A stretch of DNA of 64,000 nt from Orychophragmus violaceus. Taxonomy: Eukaryota > Streptophyta > Magnoliopsida > Brassicales > Brassicaceae. Below the pieces are notes generated by a model, which was not told the DNA's origin, ran no database searches, and worked only from the letters and a program-made list of their open reading frames with translations. A program made the translations under genes and the position numbers. The stretch lies in the NCBI GenBank assembly GCA_030180135.1, contig CM058236.1:56323728-56387727 (forward strand). Direction: 5' to 3'. Positions 55,012-64,000 of the stretch are shown here, one piece after another (positions within the stretch are counted from its first letter, which is position 1; every line of letters begins with the position of its first letter).

Positions 55012-55458
55012 AGAACCAAAGTCTGTCAGACAAGCTCTAAAGCACCTATGATTGAATAATGCAAAGGAAGAAGAAATGACCAATTGGTGATTCTAAGATT
55101 TTAGACTTCTTGGGTGCAGAGATGACAAGAACTCTTCAGATTGGTAACTTTCACTTTCATTCTTCTCTTATTTTTTTTTTCCACCAAACTATTGAAAATG
55201 TATGATCAAGTCTGATCAAAACCATTAAATATCTAGAAACAGAAAAGGTGGATATTTGCTTCCCAACTATACAGAAAAGGTGGATCTTACTTCAAGCAAA
55301 CACAAATAAAATCTCAATCTCACTTTAATTATAAGGTTCTCAAGGTTTTTATACTTCTTGAAATCAAGATGATCTTCCTGTTTATAGAAATCTTAGTTAG
55401 TGTATTCTTACTTCCTCTAATGCCGCCTAGTCCAGAGGAAAGGTGTGTGACGTGTGTC

Positions 55459-56549
55459 TCATAGCCAGAAGTAAAGCATTGCCTGTTTCAATAGACATGC
55501 CAAATTTTGTTAGAAATTAAGTACTATTTGAATTTGTTGACAGAAGTTGATGTTACCTCTTGAACAGAGACAATAGCTGAGTCATAACAAGGAAGAAACT
55601 TCTGAGTTGTTCTCGAACTAATCATTTCATCTTCTTCTTGCTTGACTTCACTAGTTTGAGGCTCTGTGTTGCATCTCTCCCGCTCAAGCCGCTCTACTCT
55701 TTCTTTCAACCGCTGCAACTCGGCTTTATACTCTGCATCATTTGCAGAACAACTTCCTTGTGCATTATCTCTCTTTACGCTTCTGTTTTTCTTCTGTTTA
55801 GATGATTTCTTAGACAGCTTTTTCACCATAAAATCCGGTTTACAAAAACCCTTTGCTTCCTCCTTTGGAACTATATCTTGAATGTTGGACGAGCTCGCAG
55901 CAAAAGCTTCACCTTCTTCTCTATTCTTGATTTCTGAACCAGAGAATGTCTCCGTTCTTATAGAATCTCTAAAATCTGTAAGCTCTTGTAATTGCTCATC
56001 CAGCTTCTTGATCTGCTCCCAATACAAATCTAAATTCTTATCTTCAAGTCTTCTTGATGAATCCAAGCTCTGCTCAATAACTTCCTTCTCCACGGGAACC
56101 AAAAGATCTGTATCAATCGGTTCTGGAGATGGCGTTTGTGATCTATCGCAACATCTCATATCATTAGAATAATGATCATCATCAATTCCGCTGCATCCCA
56201 AGCTCAAAAGCTTGCATTTGCAGGCATATAATCTGCTCTCAAGATTCTTGATTTCAACTTCTTTCTGGTAATTCAGATCCTCCAAAAGCTCCAGCGACAA
56301 CTCAGCGTGCCACATTCTCTCCTCAACCATTCTCTTGTACTGGCTAGCTTCCATAGCCAAGGCCGCTTTTTCTCCTTGAAGCCTTAGAATCATTGACATG
56401 GCTTCGCTCGCTGAAGTGGCAGTCGCTTCTCTCTCGGCGTCTAATTCTTCTTGAAGTCTCTGAACATCTTCCTTTGTTTCATAAAGAGCTATTCTAAGAT
56501 CCGTGGACTCAACTCCACGCATGTTTAAGCTGTAGCTTCTTCCTACCAT
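55459..56549 (-). CDS. GTD-binding (DUF593) coiled-coil protein, myosin-binding-like, copy 2
   Basis: Main exon 56549-55557 (331 codons), donor GTAACA, and short last exon 55482-55459 coding AMLYFWL and stop; about 338 residues. The domain is complete: MRGVESTDLRIALYETKE starts the GTD-binding coiled coil, which runs to about residue 110. A variable acidic middle, the basic patch KKLSKKSSKQKKNRS and the coiled coil LKERVERLERER follow. It differs from copy 1 at about ten residues plus the two segments missing there. The fuller domain and ordinary donor make this the better candidate for the functional copy. Family members bind myosin XI tails; the exact orthologue cannot be named from sequence alone. 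Confidence 0.85.
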
Positions 56550-58948
56550 CTCTCTGAAATAGAAAAATTCATTATAATCTTTTGTTTACACAACTCAATA
56601 CATATGCTCTCTAAAATTAACTTCACGATACCAATTAACTACGGCAAAACTATAGCTCCAAGGCAATCATATCCTAGAATTATCACAAGTTAATTGGTTT
56701 GGGAGATCTGATCTTCTTGGCAGAAGTGTACAACAGAACAAGGTTAACGGAATAAAGAAAGAATCTCATTGTACCTGATAAATTTGTAGAAGAACACGAG
56801 TTTTGTCGAGGCTGAGAAAAAAATCTATGGTTCAGAAAGATTACAAAAAAAACTGACTGGGGAAGGTTTTCTCTGTATAAGGGACACTAAAATGCTAAAT
56901 TAGACAAAATTGTAACTAATAAAGGAAAATATGAAAAAGGGAAAAATTTATTCATTCACATAAGACATGCTTGACCAAGAAACAATTATGATGTCTTGTC
57001 CTAAAAGCAGAAAGTTTCTGAATTTTTGGTCAGCAGAAAGAATCATATTTGTTGGAAATTTGTTATGAACTAAAACTATGAGAAAAGGTTAGTATCATAA
57101 TCAGTCAAAATAATAATGGGATCTCTCAGGAATGTAGAAAGAAAAAGAGCTTAGAGTGATGAAACTTTGAATGATGAAGCTTAATGTTATTATTATTTAT
57201 TTTCGGCATGGGACATGTCTTCTTAGCTTTCTTCCCGCAAAGTGATTTTTGAATCTTATTTTCTGCTAAAATCTTGGATATCCTTTTAATATATAAAAGT
57301 TGGTTGATATTAAAAAAAAAGAAAATATAGTTACTGCCTTTCTTGCTGTTTACACAGAAGTTTGAGTTGTGTGCTTATAGTTATAGTAGTTGTAGGAAAA
57401 ATTAGATTTTGATCCGCTCGAAGTACATGTATATTTTTATTTTACAAACTTTAAATTTAAAATTTATGATAATTTAGATTTTTTAGTTGCACTCTAATTT
57501 TTGTTTATAATTGTTTGACCCGTATTATAAAACATGAATTAATAATTTTGGTTATACAGAAAAAATAAAATGTGTATTATTTGAGAGGAGTTATATCATA
57601 AAGATAACAAAACTAAAAATCATGATTTCACATTATTAATCATGGTAAATCCTAATCTGCATTCTAACGTAACATCATGGTCTTAGCGATAATTTTATAA
57701 TATTTTTTCAAAAACAACCGTTTTAATGTAATATAAGTTTAATCTCAACTGCACATATATATAATATTTTTGAATAACAACATTTATTTATATGTGAAAT
57801 TTTTATGTGATTTAATATTTTAATAATTAAATATTTACGAAAACAACACCATCACAATCTATTTATATTTTTTCATTGGTTTTAAGTTTATTTTTATGTT
57901 TATATAACTAAAAATTGTTAATTCATCTTTGTAACATGTTTTTCAATGAGTAAATTTTTTTTTTTTTTTAAATTAATAATTAAAACTGATTAATCTATTT
58001 TAAACACTTCTTGTATTTGTATAAATAATTTGAAAATTTTATGGAACAACACGTTAAAAACTATAATTGTAAAAACATCAAGCATAATTTGAGTTATTAT
58101 ATAATTGAATAATATATTGTTTATCTTTTTATCAAATTAAAAATATATTTTCATATTATAAACTCATGATTTAAAAAAAAACTTTAATAATTAGGATTGG
58201 CTATTTAACAAGAAATTGGTTAATACATGTTTTTAAATATGTATTCCAGTACATAAATTTTGTTTTTAATAGTATAAATAAATAAAATTAGTTAATATTT
58301 TTTCAATCCATTTTATAATAAGAAAAATATTTTTGTAGGATTTTGTTATAATATAAAATATATTCTTATATTTCAATCAAAAAGAAGATATTAAAAGATA
58401 TTATAAATATATTTTTAATAAAATCATGAATTAAGAAATATGTAGATTAAAATATAATTAAAATTATTTTATAATAAATTTTAATAATAAATATGAAATT
58501 AATAATTTTTTAAACGAAAAAATAAAAATATTTTATAAAAATTTTGATATAAAAATATATTTATATATAAAATAAAAAGATATTAGAAGATATTATAAAT
58601 ATATTTGAAAATAAAATTATTGATTAGAGAATATTCACATGGCCCATGTATATTAAAATCCAAACATACCCTTAATGATTATTAAAATATCAATTAATTC
58701 CAATGGTATATTTCATAATAAATATGAAGTAAATGTTAGTCTTTCAAATATTTTATTTTGATAGTATTGATACATTGGAGGTTATAATAATTTAGACTTG
58801 GAAGTTAGGACATCCGACCATTATTTATAATAATCTGGACTCATCTACGTAACATCTATAAACTCATAACCAAACCTAACAACAATTTATATATGTTCGG
58901 ATCAAGTTCGATATCATGCTTTATCTGAACCCAGCCTGATATCCAAAA
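56550..58948. other. Upstream region of DUF593 copy 2 and AT-rich intergenic DNA
   Basis: A probable 5' UTR exon ends at a GTAC donor near 56775. Beyond about 57300 the DNA is extremely AT-rich and collinear with 21.5-22.67 kb until 58510. No gene or RNA gene is seen. Confidence 0.6.
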
Positions 58949-60270
58949 GACGGCAACAAGTCTTTTTTTTTTCCGTCTAAATATTTCATTAATAACCAGA
59001 GTCGAATACATTTTGAGATGCGTTTTTGGGATGCGATTTTGGAATACAAGAGCCGGCTATCAAACAACGATACCGGAGACAGAAGCCCAAACAAGAGAGG
59101 CGAAAATAAACACAAACAAGGGCTAAAACAAGAATATAGCAGAAGCCGAGGCATCCAAGGAACAAAATCACGATCAGTCAGACAAGGCACTCAAGGAACA
59201 TGGATCTCATGAGACGAGAACAAACCGGAGAAGCATCCAATGTCGGAATTATTGAGGTTGATCCACCGATATTCTGAAAAGGCTTCAAACTAGAGCCACG
59301 AGCTACCGGATGCAGACCAAACCGAGGAAGACGAAGGAACACACCTTTAACCCAACGACGACCGACGACACGATGCAAATAGAACCAACAACCAAGATCC
59401 CAAATTATATAGAATGGGACCGAGAACCCAAGCCACCCGAAGCAGACCAAGACGAAACAAACGCAGCAACCACGAAGCCGGAACCCGCCGAGCTAAGAAC
59501 TCTAAAACGAGCCAAACCTTCTAAAGCTGAGACCAAAGAACGAGAACTGACCAAGGAACCTCAAAGCAAAAGCTAACCAAATCTGCTAGCCCACAACCAA
59601 GCTATATACCACAACAGGAGAATACTTAGATAATGGTTTAGAATCTAACTAGCCAAAACCAGCAGATCTGAAACCAGATCTAGAACAACCCGACAAACTC
59701 AACTTAAATCTAAACAAATCGAAACATCACAACTCCTCACCAAACAAATCACGGACCAAAAGACGAAGCTGCAACAAAACCGGTTAAAGACCGACGGTGA
59801 CAAAGACCCTCCCAAATACTCCGACCGCCATCAACAAGACACAACATATGCAGAGCATAGCCTGAGAAATGACTGAGCAGAGGCAGGGGAGAGATGGAGT
59901 GAAGGCGGAGCAGAGAAGAGCCTGGGCTAAGACAGACCACAAACCGAAGGTCACAGACGCACACAACACCACCCAAAGACCACCGGCGATGGACGCACTC
60001 AACGCCATCAGCATCACCGAGGAGGAGGACCACTGTCTAGCTTGTCACCGGAAGATAGGAGCTCCGAAACCGCCACTCGAAACAGGGGAGAGAGAAGTAG
60101 ATAGATCCGATCACCGCAAAGGAAAACAACAAGAGGGACCCCTCCCCGGCACCGGCGAGAGAAGCTCGGCACCGGAGAGGCAACGGCAGAGGCTAACTCG
60201 AGTCGGCGGCTGACCTCGTAAACTGAACCAGAGAGAAAATTAGGGCGAACTAGTCGACGGCAACAAGTCT
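58949..60270 (-). mobile_element. Noncoding poly(A) retroposon with 15-bp target duplication
   Basis: The element is 58964-60255, flanked by GACGGCAACAAGTCT at 58949-58963 and 60256-60270. On the minus strand the 3' end reads TTATTAATGAAATATTTAGA and then an A run, as in plant LINE/SINE tails. The body is GC-richer than the surroundings and the 5' end is CCGCCG/CTCTC-rich. No RT is found in 1.29 kb. It is the same kind of element as 38705-40062, though I see little primary sequence match; possibly Sadhu-like. Confidence 0.78.
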
Positions 60271-60353
60271 AGTTTGGATATTCTAGAGGAATCGAATCCG
60301 AAATAAACCCTCTGTTTTAGATTGGATCGGATCTCGGATTTGATTACAAACGC

Positions 60354-60899
60354 TAGGCCTGGGTGTTCGGGTACCCGTTCGGGTTTGGTTCGGGTCTTTT
60401 GGGTTTTCGGGTCTAGACATATAATACCCATTCGTGTATTTTAGAATTTCGGTTCGGATTCAGTTCGGTTCCATTCGGGTTCGGTTCGGATTCGGGTACC
60501 CGAAAAACATAAAACAAAATAAAAATTAATTATATTTAAATAAAAATTTGTCAAATTTGACAAATATAACATAATCTTTCATATATTTTTTGTTTATTTT
60601 TGGTAATTTAGTTATTTTAGTTTAAAAATAACCAATATATTTAACTTTATAATTGTAAATTTGGATAATTTTGTTATATTAAATCTAAATATAATTAATA
60701 TTTTATGTATATAATTGTAATTCGGATATTTCGGGTATTTATTCAGTTCTCGGTTCGGTTTGGGTTCGGGTTCGGTTCTTCAGATATAGGAGTTTAGGAT
60801 CCGTTCGGATATTTTGTCGGTTCGGGTTCGGGTTCGGTTCTACTTTTTCGGTTCGGATTCGGTTCGGTATTTCGGGTCCGGGTATTTTGCCCAGGCCTA
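60354..60899. mobile_element. hAT-type MITE (546 bp) with 8-bp target duplication
   Basis: Termini TAGGCCTGGG and CCCAGGCCTA are inverted repeats, flanked by the direct 8-bp duplication ACAAACGC (60346-60353 and 60900-60907), the size made by hAT transposases. The body is two arms of TTCGG/GGTTCGG-rich repeats around an AT-rich centre. It has no coding capacity. It sits 83 bp from the retroposon. Confidence 0.88.
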
Positions 60900-60907
60900 A
60901 CAAACGC

Positions 60908-61783
60908 CAAACACAATCATGTATATAAAATTATATATAGTATTTAATATACTTTTTATATATATAATATAATTTCAGAAAAACATTGGTACAATAATTT
61001 TAACGGCTAAGGTCTACATACATTTTTTTTGGGCGGGGGGGGGGGGGGGTACATACTTTGATACGAACGTATTTATTGCAATATTAAATCTGATAAGTCA
61101 TACATTTATTTTTTAATTATATATTCTGCCTTAAGCCTATAAAAGCATGTACAACTTCGTTCTCGGTGAGGTTTTTTAGGCAAAAATATATTAAAAAATG
61201 TGGATCCTATGTGGGACCCACATAAATAGTTAACAAATCCAGCGCATGAATCCTTAACTATGATACCGTTTCTTTACTGTGGCACTACGTGATTGACCAT
61301 TTTTTTTTTTCGTATGTAAAAAAAAAAAAAATATTAAATTTTTTTTTTTATGAAACCCCTAATGGGTTTGATGGTTGTGTATGGCCTAAGCACGGCACTG
61401 TGTCTACCATACATCTGAATCAGAAGTGTTTCAGACTGAGATGAAAAAGAAAAGAAATATGTTTGTGTTTAAAGAATCTTGGTGTTCTTAATGAAATCAT
61501 AAATAAATTTTCAATTGCTCCATCACCATCATCCTTTTCAACTTGTTTTTTCACTCATAATAAACAAACATATATTATGAGTGAAAATAGTTTTGATTTT
61601 GATACGCAAAATAGTTTTGATTTTGGTTTTTAGAATTGATCCTATTCTTAGCCACATGTCACATCCTGCACAATCCGAAGTATAGAAGTAACGAATATTA
61701 TACATAAACAGATTTCGTTGACTTCATAGATATTATCAGTTTTGATGACATGGTTGATGTGGAATCAATTGACACAATCCTTG
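60908..61783. other. AT-rich intergenic DNA with homopolymers
   Basis: It contains a run of 15 G at 61035-61049, long A and T runs near 61295-61350, and a small hairpin (CACTCATAATA...ATTATGAGTG, about 61551-61582). No gene is recognised. Confidence 0.5.
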
Positions 61784-62040
61784 TCTCTGATACCAAATTG
61801 ATGTAGGAGAAGTTAGGGTTTGAGAGTCATCCTCTCAAGACTTTAACAAAAATTCTTAGAGTTTGAGAATATTTTTTTATTGTTTAACAAAGCTCTTTAG
61901 AAATTTTTTTTTTATTAATCAAATAAAAAATTGAATACAGATGGAAGTCTAAACGGCTTATTTATAATAATCACCAAAATTATAACGCCTAATAGATAAA
62001 CACTAAAATATAAATATTAACTAGGTGGGATGTCCGCACA
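61784..62040 (-). repeat. Possible copia LTR remnant with primer-binding site
   Basis: TCTCTGATACCA at 61784-61795 is the complement of a TGGTATCAGAG-type primer site. The following sequence to about 62040 could be LTR on the minus strand. No partner LTR is in the window and the outer end is not defined. Confidence 0.35.
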
Positions 62041-62278
62041 AGTATTTTGTTAGAACAATGATATTTGTGTGCTGTATGTTATCACGCAGTCAAATAAACA
62101 CGTTGGATTTGGGATGCTGATTCGTTAATCTAGTTTGCTAATTAGTATAGGTAGTATATATATAAAGCATCAAAACAGGCAAAATCGAACGACATGAGAT
62201 AAGAAAACAAAAAGCAAACGGTTCGTAAGTCCGATGTTAAAAAAAACTCAAGCTCTTATTGAGTATCAAACGTCACCG

Positions 62279-63088
62279 TCATCTCTTTTTGCAAAAAGTC
62301 TTTGCATTCGGATCTTCCGTTTTCGGATATGGCATCACCTTCTTGTTGCAAACGTTGCATGAATCATAAAACCATAACTTGTTCTGCTCCACGGATTTAA
62401 TGTTCGCGACAGTCACACATCTACCGATCTTCAAGAGAAAAACAAATTCAAAATCCGTACAAACAAAACCAAGGATCGGTTTACCTTCATAAAGTATCTA
62501 AGACTCTGCTTACCCCGATAGAATTAACTATTCCAAATATAGTTTTTCTGGCATTCAACTCGAAGAATTCTTGATATAATGTAGGACCACCATCCGTAAG
62601 CTGACCCCTTCCATTGTCAGCACTATTAGATAAGTCAACCAGTGGCCTATGAAAAATCGGTAAGTCACGATTTAAATATTGAACAAGATTAGAATATTAA
62701 TCAAAACAGGCGATACGATACATAAATTTTATTTTGGTAATAAGTAGTCTAAGATTTGTTGTTACTTACAGCGCTTTCAATTTCTCGCTCTCATTAGTAT
62801 TTGCATCAAACACAATCTCAGTAGAGCTGAAAGTATTGGAAATTGTAACCTTTTCTGTAGATCATCAAAAAATCAAAGGAATAAGAAAATCATAATCTAA
62901 ACTAACGACATCAAACAATAGGTGAGTTACAAACTCACTTTGCCAAATACGAATAGAAACGAACTTGAATAAGCAAATAGCAAGTCCACCGGTCTTTTGT
63001 TCAACATACTTGGATACCCATTTAGCACAATCACCCCAAAGTGTAGACTTGATTCTCTCGTCACTAACATATACGAATCGTGAACATG
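62279..63088 (-). pseudogene. RPA1-like/DUF223 OB-fold gene, four 3' exons, 5' end cut by an LTR insertion
   Basis: Four minus-strand segments join in frame through GT-AG introns: 63088-62939, 62854-62770, 62646-62514 and 62428-62279. The first codes an OB-fold stretch (STLWGDCAKWVSKYVE, LAICLFKFVSIRIWQ), the second NTFSSTEIVFDANTN, the third GPTLYQEFFELNARKTIFG. The fourth has the zinc-ribbon start of the RPA1 C-terminal domain (LWFYDSCNVCNKKVMPYP, TFCKKR) and then a stop. In RPA1 the large subunit binds single-stranded DNA; Brassicaceae have many small RPA1-like genes. Upstream coding sequence is replaced by the LTR at 63089, and the zinc ribbon lacks its last cysteine, so this is most likely a pseudogene. 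Confidence 0.75.
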
Positions 63089-64000
63089 TGATAGGTCGTA
63101 AGTTTTAATCCCTATACTAACTGCAAGTGCACATCAATATCAATGTAGTACTTAGGGTATCGAATCCACAAGGACTCAGGGCAACGATAGATTTAGAACA
63201 GAAAAGATTAAACTAGGAGAAAACAAATGTGATTAGAAACTAAAAACAAACAGGAAAGTAAAAACAGTAGCAGGATTGGTTTAAAAGCAATTAACTAAAA
63301 GCGCTAAGTCTAGGGAGTTCTCAGGAAATCAGACAAGCAGATAAATCATTCAGTCATGATCAAATTAAGTATAGTTCTAAAACTCAAAACACAAATATAG
63401 AATTAACCAACTTTCGTTGTGAGAATTCTCTAATCCTAATTGCAGAAATCCAAATGTCTTTGTAATTCCTAACAGATTAAACCAGCTTTAAGATTAAGTT
63501 CGATATGTTCACAATTCAATTAAACCAAATTTCTTTGTGAGTAATTCAATTGCTCAACCTAAATAGTTCAGATTCTAAACCACACTTTCGTGTCAATCTA
63601 GCAACCTAAGATCTAGATTCTAAGTGATCAAGTTAGAACTAGCATTAAACACAATTTAGCTTGAAGAACATCTATTGATATGAATCCTTAACTGAATTAA
63701 GTATATCTAGCAAGTCATAAAATCCTTAATGAGAATCCCTAAACCTAACTATGAATCTACTCAGACATAGAATATGAAAACATAATCAATGAATTAATAG
63801 ATTGCATAAAAGAGAATAATAAAGTAAAAGGGTTCGAAATCTTCTCCAAAATAAGCAGAAAGCAATACATGAATCAGATCAGCCCCAAGCTCTAAAAACT
63901 CTATGCTCTAAGTATGAAAGCGTATCTAAAAACTGATGTAAAAAACCTAATTATATAAGCTAATCACGTCTTGGGGTTTCTTTGTAATTATCAGGAACTT
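63089..64000 (-). repeat. LTR of the gypsy-like family, continues beyond the window
   Basis: It begins TGATAGGTCG and follows the LTRs at 29746 and 34138 for the 912 bp visible (shared blocks such as AATCCCTATACTAACTGCAA and TTAGGGTATCGAATCCACA), with many more differences than those two have from each other. Orientation is inferred from that match. It is inserted in the RPA1-like gene. Whether an internal region follows cannot be seen. Confidence 0.85.

Larger units (their letters stand above)
41244..55016 (-). mobile_element. Old minus-strand copia element hosting later insertions
   Basis: A 3' LTR remnant at 41249-41409 and the 5' LTR at 54501-55011 are each flanked by AGAAC (41244-41248 and 55012-55016), consistent with one original insertion. 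Between them, on the minus strand: primer site, gag, protease, (integrase lost), linker, RT, RNase H. The body was enlarged by the 2.55-kb tandem duplication and by the 7-kb copia-2 insertion at 45663-52702. The match of AGAAC over only 5 bp could be chance, but it coincides with both LTR ends. Confidence 0.65.
53379..58510. repeat. Segmental duplication, copy 2 (about 5.13 kb, direct)
   Basis: The partner of 17505-22674, offset about 35.87 kb. In this copy the copia gag continues beyond the left edge into protease and linker, so copy 2 keeps the longer context. Confidence 0.9.

Noticed and set aside
59869..60213. 114-codon plus-strand ORF in the retroposon at 59-60.3 kb
   Set aside because: Same character as above, antisense to the element.
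61035..61049. Run of 15 G
   Set aside because: A simple homopolymer, prone to sequencing error; no G-quadruplex pattern of separate G tracts.
1..64000. tRNA, rRNA, satellite or telomere repeats
   Set aside because: None recognised by eye; AACCCTAA occurrences near 36.5 kb are scattered promoter-type motifs, not a telomeric array.

Overview
This is plant nuclear DNA, most likely from a Brassicaceae species. The evidence is an intact F-box/FBA gene, two copies of a GTD-binding (DUF593, myosin-binding-like) coiled-coil gene, a GRF-type zinc-finger gene fragment, a broken RPA1/OB-fold gene, and mostly Ty1/copia and Ty3/gypsy-like LTR retrotransposons. The species cannot be fixed from sequence alone. 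Only three genes look like possible host protein genes with full reading frames; most of the rest is transposable-element sequence, much of it nested.

Layout. 1-8.9 kb: plus-strand copies of one copia family, rearranged end to end (partial pol, LTR plus primer-binding site, truncated integrase, a second pol with one nonsense codon, then a fused RT/RNase H tail). 8.9-15.7 kb: a minus-strand copia element of a related family whose gag-pol is open except for one TGA. 15.7-17.5 kb: a decayed gypsy-like fragment. 17.5-22.7 kb: copy 1 of a segmental duplication holding a copia gag/LTR remnant and a DUF593 gene. 22.9-28.5 kb: a decayed minus-strand copia of another family. 29.7-35.3 kb: a complete, young, non-autonomous LTR element (tRNA-Asp primer site, gag-like and protease ORFs, no RT or integrase). 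35.6-38.6 kb: GRF-type fragment and the F-box gene. 38.7-40.1 kb: a noncoding poly(A) retroposon. 40.1-45.4 kb: a 2.55-kb tandem duplication inside an old minus-strand copia. 45.7-52.7 kb: a full-length minus-strand copia inserted into that old element, which resumes from 52.7 kb to its 5' LTR at 55.0 kb. 53.4-58.5 kb: copy 2 of the segmental duplication with the second DUF593 gene. 59-60.3 kb: another poly(A) retroposon. 60.35-60.9 kb: a hAT-type MITE. 62.3-63.1 kb: exons of an RPA1-like gene, cut at 63,089 by an LTR related to the one at 29.7 kb.

The most unusual signal is a short palindromic motif with consensus near TGYRWCGATCGWYRCA. It occurs in about twenty pairs, and the two CGATCG cores of a pair start 20-22 bp apart (usually 21, two helical turns). 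Many pairs are flanked by TCGC on the left and GCGA on the right. The pairs occur in the LTRs and 5' leaders of two copia elements and in the LTRs and internal region of the gypsy-like element. Pair number differs between the two LTRs of one element. I know of no described function for it.
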